Origin: Lysobacter sp. GX 14042
GTDB lineage: Bacteria > Pseudomonadota > Gammaproteobacteria > Xanthomonadales > Xanthomonadaceae
Length of the DNA stretch: 40,203 nucleotides
Direction: 5' to 3'
Assembly: GCF_021390425.1 (NCBI RefSeq)
Contig: NZ_JAJUWY010000013.1
Coordinates: 1-40,203 of the forward strand
The notes below the pieces were generated by a model. It was not told where the DNA came from. It made no database searches and saw only the letters and a list, made by a program, of their open reading frames with translations. Below are positions 19,019 through 27,788 of the stretch, one piece after another (position 1 is the stretch's first letter; each line of letters opens with the position of its first letter). Made by a program: the position numbers and the translations under genes.

Positions 19019-20332
19019 TCAGCGCTGGTCGATCCCCACGTAGTCGCGCTGCGGGGCACCGGTGTAGACCTGCCGCGGGCGGCCGATCTTGTTTTCCGGA
19101 TCCTCCTGCTGCTCCAGCCAGTGGCTGACCCAGCCGGCGGTACGCGCCAGGGCGAACATCACGGTGAACATCTCGACCGGGATGCCCAGGGCCTTGTAGA
19201 TGATGCCCGAGTAGAAATCGACGTTCGGGTAGAGCTTGCGCTCGACGAAGTACTCGTCCTTCAGCGCGGCCTCTTCGAGCTTCATCGCCACGTCCAGCAG
19301 CGGGTCGGACACGCCCAGCTGGCCCAGCACCTCGTGGGTCATCTTGCGCACCAGCGCCGCGCGCGGGTCGTAGTTCTTGTAGACGCGGTGGCCGAAGCCC
19401 ATCAGGCGGAAGCCCGAATCGCGGTCCTTGGCCTTGTCGATCGCCGAGGAGACGTTCTCCGGGCGGCCGATCTCGTTGAGCATCTTCAGCACCGCCTCGT
19501 TGGCGCCGCCGTGCGCCGGCCCCCACAGGGCGGCGACGCCGGAGGCGACGCACACGTACGGGTTGGCACCGGTCGAACCGACCAGGCGGACGGTCGAGGT
19601 GGAGGCGTTCTGCTCGTGGTCGGCGTGCAGGATGAACAGCAGGTCCATCGCCTTGGCCGCGACCGGGTTGAGCTCCAGCGGCTCGGTCGGCACCTCGTAC
19701 AGCATGTGCAGGAAGCGCGTGGTGTAGTCGAGGTTGTTGCGCGGGTAGCGCAGCGGCCAGCCGATCGAGTGGCGGTAGCAGGCCGCCGCGATGGTCGGCA
19801 CCTTGGCGATCAGGCGCACCGCGGCCAGCCGTCGCTGCTCCGGATCATTCAGGTCCAGGTCGTTGTGGTAGAAGCCCGACATCGAGCCGAGCATGCCGAC
19901 CAGCATCGCCATCGGATGCGCGTCGTGGCGGAAGCCGCCGAGGAAGCTCTTGTAGGCCTCGTGCAGCATCGTGTGGTGGGTCACCTCGTGCTCGAAGCCG
20001 GCGAACTGCTCGCGGCTGGGCAGCTCGCCGTTCATCAGCAGGTAGGCGACCTCGAGGAAGCTGGACTTCTCGGCCAGCTGTTCGATCGGGTAACCGCGGT
20101 ACAGCAGCACGCCTTCCTCGCCATCGATGTAGGTGATGGACGACTTGCAGCTGGCGGTGGCGGTGAAGCCGGGGTCGTAGGTGAAGTGGCCGGTGGCCCT
20201 GGGCAGCTTGCCGATCTCGATGCACGGCGCGCCCAGGACGGGCGTGGCGATGCCCAGCTCGACGCTGGAGCCAGCAACGCTGACGCTGGCCTGGTTTGCC
20301 GACGCGTGGCCGGCCGAAGTGGTGTCGGACAC
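19019..20332 (-). CDS. gltA: Citrate synthase (type II)
   Basis: Condenses acetyl-CoA with oxaloacetate, the first step of the TCA cycle. The 437-residue length and N-terminal beta region (LEIGTPVLGAP-like sequence, then [19 protein letters not shown]) fit the hexameric gram-negative type regulated by NADH. Active-site motifs are [32 protein letters not shown] and [15 protein letters not shown]; the C-terminus has [14 protein letters not shown]. The start is GTG at 20332, preceded by GAGGAG at 7 bases. A candidate extended -10 promoter lies about 100 bases upstream. It is monocistronic, bounded by its own terminator and by the rpmE2 terminator. Confidence 0.98.
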   Translation of the reverse strand: MSDTTSAGHASANQASVSVAGSSVELGIATPVLGAPCIEIGKLPRATGHFTYDPGFTATASCKSSITYIDGEEGVLLYRGYPIEQLAEKSSFLEVAYLLMNGELPSREQFAGFEHEVTHHTMLHEAYKSFLGGFRHDAHPMAMLVGMLGSMSGFYHNDLDLNDPEQRRLAAVRLIAKVPTIAAACYRHSIGWPLRYPRNNLDYTTRFLHMLYEVPTEPLELNPVAAKAMDLLFILHADHEQNASTSTVRLVGSTGANPYVCVASGVAALWGPAHGGANEAVLKMLNEIGRPENVSSAIDKAKDRDSGFRLMGFGHRVYKNYDPRAALVRKMTHEVLGQLGVSDPLLDVAMKLEEAALKDEYFVERKLYPNVDFYSGIIYKALGIPVEMFTVMFALARTAGWVSHWLEQQEDPENKIGRPRQVYTGAPQRDYVGIDQR

Positions 20333-20429
20333 GAAGCACTCCTCATGTCAGGGTGCCCTCGCGGCGGTGCCGGCGGGGCATGGGGGGACGGGGATCGCGC
20401 GCCCCGGTCGCGGGGAGGCGATGCCGGCG

Positions 20430-20453
20430 ATTATCGCACATGCCCCGGCGCAT
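20430..20453 (-). promoter_or_regulatory. Candidate extended -10 promoter of gltA
   Basis: On the minus strand TGCGATAAT (plus 20430-20438) matches the extended -10 pattern TGnTATAAT at all but one position. A weak CCGACC lies 18 bases further upstream. It predicts a leader of about 90 bases before the GTG start. Confidence 0.4.
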
Positions 20454-20512
20454 GGTCGGTGGGCCACGGACCGGACGGAACGTTTCGCCGCCGGTTCGAC
20501 GTCCCGGAAACG

Positions 20513-20540
20513 ACGACGGCCGCCCTTGGGCGGCCGTCGT
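20513..20540 (-). terminator. Terminator hairpin after rpmE2
   Basis: A perfect 13-base inverted repeat, ACGACGGCCGCCC / GGGCGGCCGTCGT around TT, starts 33 bases after the rpmE2 stop. On the minus strand it is followed by TTTCC, so the hairpin is very strong but the T-tract is short. Confidence 0.65.
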
Positions 20541-20573
20541 GGCGCGGGCGGGGCACCAGCCCCGGCGCGGCGA

Positions 20574-20825
20574 TTACTTGGCGTAGCGCTTGCGGAAGCG
20601 GTCCACGCGACCGGCGGTGTCCATGATCTTGTGCTTGCCGGTGTAGAACGGGTGCGAGGCCGAGGAGATGTCGACCTTGACCAGCGGGTACTCGTTGCCG
20701 TCCTCCCACTTGATCATCTCCTTCTTCTTGCCGGAGGCGAGCGTGGAACGGGTCAGGAACTGAAAGTCGGTGGTCACGTCCTGGAACACGACTTCGCTGT
20801 ATTCGGGATGGATGCCGGCTTTCAT
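20574..20825 (-). CDS. rpmE2: 50S ribosomal protein L31 type B (zinc-free form)
   Basis: Ribosomal protein bridging the large and small subunits. The 83-residue sequence starts [16 protein letters not shown], contains [23 protein letters not shown], and ends DRFRKRYAK, the type B (L31B/YkgM) pattern. It has no cysteine at all, so the CxxC zinc site of the type A paralogue is absent. Zinc-free L31 often replaces the zinc form when zinc is short; in Xanthomonadaceae it may be the only copy, which cannot be judged here. Flanked by a promoter with good hexamers and a strong hairpin, so it is a single-gene unit. Confidence 0.96.
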   Translation of the reverse strand: MKAGIHPEYSEVVFQDVTTDFQFLTRSTLASGKKKEMIKWEDGNEYPLVKVDISSASHPFYTGKHKIMDTAGRVDRFRKRYAK

Positions 20826-20863
20826 GTGGCAACTCACGCTGTGGATCTGGAGGGAAGCTGGAC

Positions 20864-20892
20864 AGTATGGGCCAGTGCCCGCCCGCGTGCAA
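20864..20892 (-). promoter_or_regulatory. Candidate promoter of rpmE2
   Basis: On the minus strand TTGCAC (plus 20887-20892), a 17-base spacer and CATACT (plus 20864-20869) lie about 40 bases before the rpmE2 ATG. The spacing is ideal and both hexamers match at 4 of 6 or better. I saw no palindrome resembling a Zur box. Confidence 0.5.
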
Positions 20893-20910
20893 GCAACAGG
20901 TACGCCCGCT

Positions 20911-21855
20911 TCAGCCGGCGGCCAGCGCCGCCCGGACCAGGGACTCGAACCGGTCCTGGTCGTAGCCCAGCATGATGTCCACGCCCTCGCCTTCCGGGCC
21001 GCGCCAGTCGACCACGGTCGCGCCGCGTGCGTGCCGCCCCTCGGTCTCCACCCGCAGGGGACGGCGCACCGATTCCAGCACGCCATCGGGCTGCAGCGCC
21101 AGGGCCATCGCCAGCGCATCGGCCGAATGCCAGTGGTCGCCACGCCGGTCGACCGACCATTCGCGGGTACGCTCCGAGATCTCGCGGTAGAAGCGCGCGC
21201 GCGGGCTGTCGGCATCCAGCCACTCCAGTACCCGGTCGTGGTGCAGGCCATGGGCGAGCGTGGCTTCCCAGTCCGCCAGCTCGATGCGCTCGAACGCCTC
21301 GAACACCACCTTGGCCGCCTCCGGGTCGAAGCCGACGTTGAACTCGGCCGCCGCGCTCAGGTTGCCGTGCCCGGTCACCGCGCCGCCCATCACCACCAGC
21401 CGGGCGACCCGGGCCGGCAGGGTGGGATCCAGGCGCAGCGCCAGCGCCAGGTTGGTCAGCGGTCCCAGGGCGACCAGCAGCAGCCTGCCGGCGTGCTCGT
21501 GCGACAGGCGCAGGATCGCCAGCGCGGCATGCTCGCTGCTGGCCTCGCGCTCCGCCGGCGCGTAGCCGATGTCACCGAAGCCATCGGCGCCATGCACCTC
21601 GGCCGCGTCCTCGCACGGATGCACCAGGGGGCCCGCGCAGCCGGGGAACACCGGGATGTCGTCGCGGCCCGCCACTTCGCACAGCTTCAGCGCGTTGCGC
21701 ACCGTGTGCGCCAGGCCGACGTTGCCGGCCGCGATGCTCAGCCCCACCACCCGGTGCGCGGGATCGTTGAAGGCCATCAGCAGGGCCAGGGCGTCGTCCA
21801 CGCCGGGGTCGGTGTCGATCAGCAGCGGGACAGGGGCGGCAGCGGTTCCGGTCAT
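20911..21855 (-). CDS. Nucleoside hydrolase (IunH family)
   Basis: Hydrolyses the N-glycosidic bond of ribonucleosides to base and ribose, for nucleoside salvage. The calcium-binding signature [12 protein letters not shown] is at residues 14-25, with conserved Asp14, Asp16, Asp20 and Asp21. Further family segments are [25 protein letters not shown] with [12 protein letters not shown] (active-site Asn/Phe/Asp region), and a late Asp in HSADALAM. The 314-residue length is typical. The ATG at 21855 ([16 protein letters not shown]) is preferred over an in-frame codon 57 bases upstream. It follows recG by 66 bases on the same strand. Purine versus pyrimidine preference is not readable. Confidence 0.92.
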   Translation of the reverse strand: MTGTAAAPVPLLIDTDPGVDDALALLMAFNDPAHRVVGLSIAAGNVGLAHTVRNALKLCEVAGRDDIPVFPGCAGPLVHPCEDAAEVHGADGFGDIGYAPAEREASSEHAALAILRLSHEHAGRLLLVALGPLTNLALALRLDPTLPARVARLVVMGGAVTGHGNLSAAAEFNVGFDPEAAKVVFEAFERIELADWEATLAHGLHHDRVLEWLDADSPRARFYREISERTREWSVDRRGDHWHSADALAMALALQPDGVLESVRRPLRVETEGRHARGATVVDWRGPEGEGVDIMLGYDQDRFESLVRAALAAG

Positions 21856-21921
21856 CGTTTCTTCGATCTGCAACGGGCCGGGCAGTCTGGCACCGTCGGC
21901 GCGGCCGGCCAAGCGGGGGCC

Positions 21922-24057
21922 TCAGGCGGCGGCGAAGCGGACAGCGCCGCCGATCCAGCGCGCGACGATCCGGTCGGCGGCCGCGGGGTCCTGCTCCAGC
22001 AGCGCATCGGCCAGTTGCTGCACCCGTGGCAGCAGGTCGGCATCGCGGGCGAGGTCGGCCAGGCGGAACTCGGCCAGGCCGGTCTGGCGGGTGCCCAGCA
22101 CCTCGCCCGGGCCACGCAGTTCCAGGTCGCGCTCGGCGATCAGGAAGCCGTCGTTGCTTTCGCGCAGGGTCTCCAGCCGCAGCCGCGCGGTCTGCGACAG
22201 CGGCGCCCGGTAGAGCAGTACGCAGGAGGATTCCTCGCTGCCCCGCCCGACCCGGCCGCGCAGCTGGTGCAGCTGTGCCAGCCCGAGCCGCTCGGCATTC
22301 TCGATGATCATCAACGAGGCGTTGGGCACGTCGACCCCGACCTCGATGACCGTGGTGGCGACCAGCAGGTCGATCCGCCCGGCCTTGAACTGCGCCATCA
22401 CCGACTGCTTCTCGCCCGGCTTCATCCGTCCGTGCACCAGGCCGATCCGCAGCTGCGGCAGTTGCGTGGAAAGCTGCTCGAAGGTGGTCTGCGCGGCCTG
22501 CGCTTCGATTTTCATCGCCGCCGCCGGGCCCTCTCCCTCTTCCGGCTCGTCGATCAGGGTGCATACCCAGTAGGCCTGGCGCCCCTGGGCGCAGGCGCCA
22601 CGGATGCGCTCGACCAGTTCGGGCCGGCGCGACTGCGCCAGCGCGACGGTGCGCACCGGGGTACGTCCCGGTGGCAGCTCGTCGATCACCGAAACGTCCA
22701 GGTCGGCGTAGGCGGACATGGCCAGGGTGCGCGGGATCGGGGTCGCCGTCATCACCAGCTGGTGCGGCACGCTGTCGCCGCCGGCCGCGCCCTTGTCGCG
22801 CAGCGCCAGGCGCTGGTGCACCCCGAAGCGGTGCTGCTCGTCGACGATCGCCAGCGCCAGGCTGGCGAACTCCACGCCTTCCTGCATCAGCGCGTGGGTG
22901 CCGACGACCACCTGGGCCTCGCCCGAGGCGATGCGCCCAAGCACCGCCGCCCGGGCCCGGCCGGTGACCTTGCCGGCGAGCCAGGCCAGGCGCACGCCGA
23001 GCGGTTCCAGCCAGGCCGACAGGCTGGCCATGTGCTGTTCGGCCAGCAACTCGGTGGGCGCCATCAGCGCCGCCTGGCGGCCGTCGGCCACCGCCATCAG
23101 GGCAGCCATTGCCGCGACCACGGTCTTGCCCGAGCCGACGTCGCCCTGCACCAGCCGCAGCATCGGCAACGGACGCGAGAGGTCCGCGCGCAGCTCGTCG
23201 AACACCCGCTGCTGGGCGCCGGTCAGCGGGAACGGCAGTGAATCGCGCAGGGCCAGCGCCAGTGACGGCTGGCCCAGGACCGGGGCGGCATGCGCCTGGC
23301 GGGCGATGCGCTGGCGCCGCAGGCTGATGTTGTGGGCCAGCAACTCCTCCAGCGCCAGCCGCCGCTGCGCCGGGTGGGTCCCGGCCAGCAGCGCCCCCAG
23401 GTCCGCCTCGCGCGGCGGGCGGTGCACGGTCAGCAATGCCTCGCGCAGTGACGGCATCCCCGCGCGCAGCGGTGCCGGCAGCAGTTCCAGCTCGTCGTCG
23501 CCCGGAAGCCGGTCCAGGGCGGCGGCGATGAAGCGCCGCAGGGACACCGGGCCGATGCCCTCGACCGCCGGGTAGACCGGATCCAGGCTCTCGCCCAGGC
23601 CTTCGCTGCCGTCGTCCTCGAGCACCCGGTAGCTGGGATGGACGATCTCCAGGCCGGCCTGCCCCGGACGTGCGGTGCCATAGGCGCGCACCCGCGTCCC
23701 GACCCGGAACTGGTTCACTTGGGCGGAGCGGAAGTGGAAGAAGCGCAGCACCAGGGTCCCGCGCGAATCGTCGGCGATCGCCACCTTGAGCACCGGCCGG
23801 TAGCGGAAGCCGCGCTGGACCGCCTGCACCCGCCCCTCGACCTGGACGGTCTCGCCGGGGCGCAGCAGGCCGATCGGGACGAGCCGGGTGCGGTCCTCGT
23901 ACTGCCGTGGCAGCTGCAGCCACAGGCCCTGCAGGGTGGTCAGCCCGCGCGCGGCGAGCTTTTCCGCCAGTTTCGGCCCGCAGCCGGGCAGCACGGCCAG
24001 CGGGGTGTCGCCAACCGCGGCCAGCGCCGGCGCGGGCCGGGCAGCGCGTCTAGCCAA
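21922..24057 (-). CDS. recG: ATP-dependent DNA helicase RecG
   Basis: Superfamily 2 helicase that reverses stalled replication forks and branch-migrates Holliday junctions. The 711-residue protein has the N-terminal wedge/OB domain (LPRQYEDRTRLVPIG, VEGRVQAVQRGF), Walker A in QGDVGSGKTVVAAMAAL, the DEQH box in IVDEQHRFGVHQR, MTATPIPRTLAMSAYADLD, and helicase motifs V/VI (LLVATTVIEVGVDVPNAS, QLRGRVGRG). The start is TTG at 24057, 8 bases inside the end of ridA, with no strong ribosome binding site, so translation is probably coupled to ridA. The recG position downstream of spoT is conserved in proteobacteria. Confidence 0.97.
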   Translation of the reverse strand: MARRAARPAPALAAVGDTPLAVLPGCGPKLAEKLAARGLTTLQGLWLQLPRQYEDRTRLVPIGLLRPGETVQVEGRVQAVQRGFRYRPVLKVAIADDSRGTLVLRFFHFRSAQVNQFRVGTRVRAYGTARPGQAGLEIVHPSYRVLEDDGSEGLGESLDPVYPAVEGIGPVSLRRFIAAALDRLPGDDELELLPAPLRAGMPSLREALLTVHRPPREADLGALLAGTHPAQRRLALEELLAHNISLRRQRIARQAHAAPVLGQPSLALALRDSLPFPLTGAQQRVFDELRADLSRPLPMLRLVQGDVGSGKTVVAAMAALMAVADGRQAALMAPTELLAEQHMASLSAWLEPLGVRLAWLAGKVTGRARAAVLGRIASGEAQVVVGTHALMQEGVEFASLALAIVDEQHRFGVHQRLALRDKGAAGGDSVPHQLVMTATPIPRTLAMSAYADLDVSVIDELPPGRTPVRTVALAQSRRPELVERIRGACAQGRQAYWVCTLIDEPEEGEGPAAAMKIEAQAAQTTFEQLSTQLPQLRIGLVHGRMKPGEKQSVMAQFKAGRIDLLVATTVIEVGVDVPNASLMIIENAERLGLAQLHQLRGRVGRGSEESSCVLLYRAPLSQTARLRLETLRESNDGFLIAERDLELRGPGEVLGTRQTGLAEFRLADLARDADLLPRVQQLADALLEQDPAAADRIVARWIGGAVRFAAA

Positions 24058-24433
24058 GGACCAGGACGGCGTCGACCTCGAAGGCCGCGCCCTTGGGCAG
24101 GCCGGAGACCTCGATGGTGGAGCGCGCCGGGTACGGAGCCTGGAAGTACTCGGCCATGACCTCGTTGACCTTGGCGAACTCGCCCAGGTCGGTCAGGTAC
24201 AGGCCCAGGCGGGCGACCTGGTCGAGCGAACCCCCGGCGGCCTCGCACACCGCCTTGAGGTTGTCGAAGGAGCGGCGCGCCTGGGCGGCCACGTCGCCGG
24301 CGACGATCCCGCCGGTGGCGGGATCCAGCGGGATCTGGCCGGACAGGTAGACGGTCTGGCCCATCATCACGGCCTGCGAGTACGGGCCGATGGCGGCGGG
24401 TGCCTGGTCGGTGTTGATCGGGGTGCGGTTCAT
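24050..24433 (-). CDS. ridA: RidA family 2-iminobutanoate/2-iminopropanoate deaminase
   Basis: Small trimeric enzyme that hydrolyses reactive enamine/imine intermediates (from PLP-dependent dehydratases such as threonine dehydratase) and so protects PLP enzymes from 2-aminoacrylate damage. The 127-residue protein has IGPYSQAV near the start, YLSGQIPLDPATGGIV, and the C-terminal PARSTIEVSGLPKGA, which carries the catalytic Arg of deaminating members, followed by FEVDAVLVL with the conserved Glu. It sits between spoT and recG where enterobacteria have trmH, and its TAG stop overlaps the recG start. Family certain. Confidence 0.95.
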   Translation of the reverse strand: MNRTPINTDQAPAAIGPYSQAVMMGQTVYLSGQIPLDPATGGIVAGDVAAQARRSFDNLKAVCEAAGGSLDQVARLGLYLTDLGEFAKVNEVMAEYFQAPYPARSTIEVSGLPKGAAFEVDAVLVLG

Positions 24434-24476
24434 GCGCGCTCCAGGAGGTGGGGACGCGACATTGTAGGGCGGCGGC

Positions 24477-26654
24477 TCAGATCCGCTGCACGCCCAGCAC
24501 CACCTGCAGCCGGCGCACCCTGCGGATCACGTTGGCGATGTGCCGGCGGTCGCGCACCTCGATGCCGAAGCGCAGCACCGCCACGTTGATGTCGCGCTCC
24601 AGGTACTCCACCCGGTCGATGTTGGACTCGGCCTCGGCGACCGCCGCCGCCACCCGCGCCAGCGCCCCGGGCCGGTTGTCGACCTCGATCCGCAGCGCGG
24701 CGGCGAAGTCGCCGACGACCTTGCGGTCCCAGCCCACCGCCACCCAGCGCTCGGGCGACTTGCGGTAGTCGGCGATGTTCGGGCAGTCCAGCCGGTGCAC
24801 CACCACCCCGCGCCCGGAGGTATGGAAGCCCATGACCTCGTCGCCGGGCACCGGCAGGCAGCAGTTGGCGAAGCTGATCACCCCGCGCTCGGTGCCGGTG
24901 ATCATGATCCGGTCGTGGGCCAGCGCCGGGATGGTCCCGCCCCTGCCGGACATCTCGCGCCCGGGCTCGCCGGCCAGCGCGAGCGCGACCTGGCCAGGCA
25001 TCCGGTTGCCCAGCGCGATGTCGGCCAGCAGCGCCTCCAGCCGGGGGTAGCGGTTCTCCAGCAGGTAGGCGTCGATGCGCGGCTGCGGCACCCGCTCCAC
25101 CGAGCTGTCCAGGGTCTCCAGCGCGCGGTCGAGCATGCGGTGGCCCAGCTGCACCGCGTCCTCGTGGCCGAGCAGCTTGAGCTGCTGGCGGATCGCGGTG
25201 CGGGCCTTGCCGGTGACGACGAACTCCAGCCATTGCGGCTTGGGCACCGAGGAGCGCGCGGTGATGATCTCCACCCGCTCGCCGTTGGCCGGGGCGGTGC
25301 GCAGCGGCACCAGCTTGCCGTTCACCCGCGCGGCGACCGCCTGGTTGCCGACGTCGGTATGCACCGCATAGGCGAAGTCCAGCGCGGTGGAGTTGCGCGG
25401 CAACGCCAGGATGTCGCCCTTGGGCGAGAACAGGTAGACCTCGTCGGGGAACAGGTCGACCTTGACGTTTTCCAGGAACTCCAGCGGCGAGCCGGCCGCG
25501 GTCTGCGCCTCCAGCAGGCCGCTGATCCAGTTGTAGGCCCGGCTCTGGGCACTGTTGGGGCCCGCGCTGCCGTCCTTGTACGACCAGTGCGCGGCGATGC
25601 CCTTCTCGGCCACCAGGTCCATCTCCGCGGTGCGCAGCTGGACCTCGATCGGACTGCCGTCGGGACCGAACAGCACGGTGTGCAGCGACTGGTAGCCGTT
25701 GGCCTTGGGGATGGCGATGAAGTCGCGGAAGCGCGCATCCAGCGGCTTGTAGGTGGCATGGACCACCCCCAGCGCGTGGTAGCAGTTGGCCACCCGCGGC
25801 AGGATGACGCGGAAGCCGAACACGTCCATCACCTGGGTGAAGCTCTTGTTCTCCGAGCGCATCTTGGTATAGACGCTCCACGGCGACTTGACCCGGCTGA
25901 TGACCCGGTGCTCGAGCTTCTCCTTGGCCAGCTGCTGGGCCAGGGTGGCCTCGATCTTCACCAGCAGCTCGCGGCGCAGCAGCGGCTGGGCGCGGATGCG
26001 CTTCTCGATCACCGCGTGGCGCCACGGATGCAGCTGGCGGAAGCCCAGGTCCTGGAGCTCGGCCTTGACCAGGCTCATGCCCAGGCGCTGGGCGATCGGC
26101 GCGTAGATCTCCAGCGTCTCGCGGGCGATGCGCTTGCGCGCCTCCGGCGACTGCGCCCCCAGGGTGCGCATGTTGTGCAGCCGGTCGGCGAGCTTGATCA
26201 GGATCACCCGCAGGTCGCGCGACATCGCCAGCAGCATCTTGCGGAAGCTCTCGGCGGTCGCCTCCTGGCGGTCGCGGAACTGCAGTTTGTCGAGCTTGGT
26301 GACCCCGTCGACCAGCTCGGCGACGGTTTCGCCGAATTCCGCGGCGATCGCCTCGCGGGTCAGCGGGGTGTCCTCGATGGTGTCGTGGAGGATCGCCGCC
26401 AGCAGGGTCTCCACGTCCAGGTGCTGCTCGGCCAGGACCTGCGCGACCGCGACCGGATGGGTGATGTACGGCTCGCCGGACTTGCGGGTCTGCCCGGCGT
26501 GGGCCGCCGAGCCCACCGCCCAGGCACGCCGGAGCAATGCCAGTTGCTCGGGCCCCAGGTAGGCGGCGGCCTGCTCGAAATCGCGCAGGTACTGCGGCAG
26601 CGCCGCGGCATCGGACGCGGATGGACAGGCGGGGCCGGACTCGAGCGGAAGCAT
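24477..26654 (-). CDS. spoT: Bifunctional (p)ppGpp synthetase/hydrolase SpoT
   Basis: Long RSH protein (725 residues) that makes and degrades the stringent-response alarmones. HD hydrolase domain: His52, His66 and the His90-Asp91 pair in ILHDTIEDTPL, then IKLADRLHNMRTL; the intact HD pair indicates active hydrolase. Synthetase domain: SRVKSPWSVYTKM, FRDFIAIPKANGYQSLHTV and QLRTAEMDLVAEKGIAAHW. A TGS domain (VYLFSPKGDILALPRNSTALDFAYAVHT), a helical region and a C-terminal ACT domain (VDNRPGALARVAAAVAEAESNI) follow. It is downstream of gmk and rpoZ as in most gammaproteobacteria. RSH paralogue RelA is not in the window. Confidence 0.97.
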   Translation of the reverse strand: MLPLESGPACPSASDAAALPQYLRDFEQAAAYLGPEQLALLRRAWAVGSAAHAGQTRKSGEPYITHPVAVAQVLAEQHLDVETLLAAILHDTIEDTPLTREAIAAEFGETVAELVDGVTKLDKLQFRDRQEATAESFRKMLLAMSRDLRVILIKLADRLHNMRTLGAQSPEARKRIARETLEIYAPIAQRLGMSLVKAELQDLGFRQLHPWRHAVIEKRIRAQPLLRRELLVKIEATLAQQLAKEKLEHRVISRVKSPWSVYTKMRSENKSFTQVMDVFGFRVILPRVANCYHALGVVHATYKPLDARFRDFIAIPKANGYQSLHTVLFGPDGSPIEVQLRTAEMDLVAEKGIAAHWSYKDGSAGPNSAQSRAYNWISGLLEAQTAAGSPLEFLENVKVDLFPDEVYLFSPKGDILALPRNSTALDFAYAVHTDVGNQAVAARVNGKLVPLRTAPANGERVEIITARSSVPKPQWLEFVVTGKARTAIRQQLKLLGHEDAVQLGHRMLDRALETLDSSVERVPQPRIDAYLLENRYPRLEALLADIALGNRMPGQVALALAGEPGREMSGRGGTIPALAHDRIMITGTERGVISFANCCLPVPGDEVMGFHTSGRGVVVHRLDCPNIADYRKSPERWVAVGWDRKVVGDFAAALRIEVDNRPGALARVAAAVAEAESNIDRVEYLERDINVAVLRFGIEVRDRRHIANVIRRVRRLQVVLGVQRI

Positions 26655-26701
26655 GCAGGCATCTTGGCGCCGGCCACCGCGGCGCGCAACGCGCCATAAC
26701 G

Positions 26702-26730
26702 CGACGACCCCGCACGGGGCGGGGTCGTCG
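26702..26730 (-). terminator. GC-rich hairpin between rpoZ and spoT
   Basis: An 11-base stem CGACGACCCCG / CGGGGTCGTCG with a seven-base loop sits 35 bases after the rpoZ stop on the minus strand. No T-tract follows, so it may be an attenuator or an mRNA-stabilising structure within a gmk-rpoZ-spoT transcript rather than a full terminator. Confidence 0.45.
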
Positions 26731-26765
26731 AGGCAACAGGGGGTGCGGCAGGCGCCGCGCCGGAC

Positions 26766-27062
26766 TCAGTCCTCGCCCTTGATGTCCTCGTCGGCCACCA
26801 GCTCGGCGGCGGCCCATTCCATGGCCTCGCGCTCCCGGCGCTCGCGCTCGGACTTCTCGACCGCGTCGATGTAGTCGGTGTCGATGGCGCGGGCGGCAAT
26901 CTCGCGCAGGGCCAGCACGGTGGGCTTGTCGTCGGACTCGTGGTTTTCCAGCTGCGGATCGACGCCATTGGCCAGCTGGCGCGCGCGCTTGGCGGCCATC
27001 ATCACGAGTTCGAAGCGGTTGTCGACCACCTGCAGGCAGTCTTCTACGGTAATGCGGGCCAT
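26766..27062 (-). CDS. rpoZ: RNA polymerase omega subunit
   Basis: Small subunit that helps fold and bind the beta-prime subunit and forms part of the ppGpp site 1 in RNA polymerase. The 98-residue protein starts [19 protein letters not shown] and contains [13 protein letters not shown] and [12 protein letters not shown], all conserved in omega. The tail is acidic ([10 protein letters not shown]). The ATG at 27062 has an AGGAG ribosome binding site 5 bases upstream; codons further upstream would lengthen it without conservation. spoT follows 111 bases downstream, so the ppGpp enzyme and the ppGpp-binding subunit are neighbours. Confidence 0.97.
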   Translation of the reverse strand: MARITVEDCLQVVDNRFELVMMAAKRARQLANGVDPQLENHESDDKPTVLALREIAARAIDTDYIDAVEKSERERREREAMEWAAAELVADEDIKGED

Positions 27063-27111
27063 GGGGCTCCTGGCGGCGTGTGCCGTCATGGGGGTAAACG
27101 GGGGACGGGAG

Positions 27112-27139
27112 TCTATCGTGCCGCGCACCCGTCCATCAA
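27112..27139 (-). promoter_or_regulatory. Candidate promoter of rpoZ
   Basis: On the minus strand TTGATG (plus 27134-27139), 16 bases, then GATAGA (plus 27112-27117), about 50 bases before the rpoZ ATG. It lies in the 99-base gap between gmk and rpoZ, so rpoZ-spoT can be transcribed apart from gmk. Confidence 0.45.
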
Positions 27140-27147
27140 GTTCGCCT

Positions 27148-27157
27148 TTGACGTCAA
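27148..27157. promoter_or_regulatory. Perfect palindrome TTGACGTCAA upstream of rpoZ
   Basis: A ten-base perfect palindrome lies 8 bases upstream of the candidate rpoZ -35 element and 5 bases past the gmk stop. Position and symmetry suit a dimeric activator or repressor site. The binding protein is unknown, and a ten-base palindrome can arise by chance. Confidence 0.3.
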
Positions 27158-27161
27158 GGGC

Positions 27162-27788
27162 TTACCGGTCAGCTGCGAGCAGGCTTGCGATCAGCGGCCC
27201 GTGCCGCGCCACCTGCGCCTGGCGCCGCAGGCGGCTGGCGGTGAAGATCGAGCACAGCTCGTCGACGGCAACCGGGAACTCCTCGTTGACGACGACGAAA
27301 TCGAACTCGGCGTAGTGCGACATCTCCTCGCGGGCGGCGGCCAGCCGGCGGGCGATGACCTGCTCGCTGTCCTGGCCGCGGTTGCGCATGCGCTGCTCCA
27401 GCGCGGCGCGCGAGGGCGGGAGGATGAACACGCTGATCGCCCCGGGCACCTTCTCCCGGACCTGGCGGGCGCCCTGCCAGTCGATCTCCAGCAGCACGTC
27501 CTTGCCGGCCGCCAGCTGCGGCTCCACCGACTGCCGGGCGGTGCCCTTCCAGTCGCCGTGGACGCGGGCGTGCTCGAAGAAGTCGCCGGCCGCCACCATG
27601 CGCTCGAACTCCGGCTCGTCGACGAAGTGGTAGTGCTCGGCGTGGCGCTCGCCCGGGCGCGGGGCGCGGGAGGTGAAGGAGACCGACAGGCGGATCTCCG
27701 GGTCGCGCGCGAGCACCGCGTTGACCAGGCTCGACTTGCCGGCCCCGGACGGGGCGGAAACGATGAAGAGGGTGCCGCGCATGCTCAT
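27162..27788 (-). CDS. gmk: Guanylate kinase
   Basis: Phosphorylates GMP to GDP with ATP, an essential step toward GTP and ppGpp. The 208-residue protein has the P-loop [11 protein letters not shown] (residues 11-21), the GMP-binding [11 protein letters not shown] and [10 protein letters not shown], and the lid region around [13 protein letters not shown]. The ATG at 27788 overlaps the yicC stop by four bases (ATGA); a second ATG two codons later is equally possible. It is the first gene of the guanine-nucleotide block gmk-rpoZ-spoT, and its coupling to yicC suggests cotranscription from the yicC promoter. Confidence 0.97.
   Translation of the reverse strand: MSMRGTLFIVSAPSGAGKSSLVNAVLARDPEIRLSVSFTSRAPRPGERHAEHYHFVDEPEFERMVAAGDFFEHARVHGDWKGTARQSVEPQLAAGKDVLLEIDWQGARQVREKVPGAISVFILPPSRAALEQRMRNRGQDSEQVIARRLAAAREEMSHYAEFDFVVVNEEFPVAVDELCSIFTASRLRRQAQVARHGPLIASLLAADR

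Noticed and set aside
20826-20910. Zur operator for the zinc-free L31 gene
   Set aside because: I looked for a palindromic Zur box around the candidate promoter and found none, so zinc regulation is not claimed.
24540-26699. Plus-strand open frame of 719 codons opposite spoT
   Set aside because: Shadow frame of a certain gene with no domain signature.
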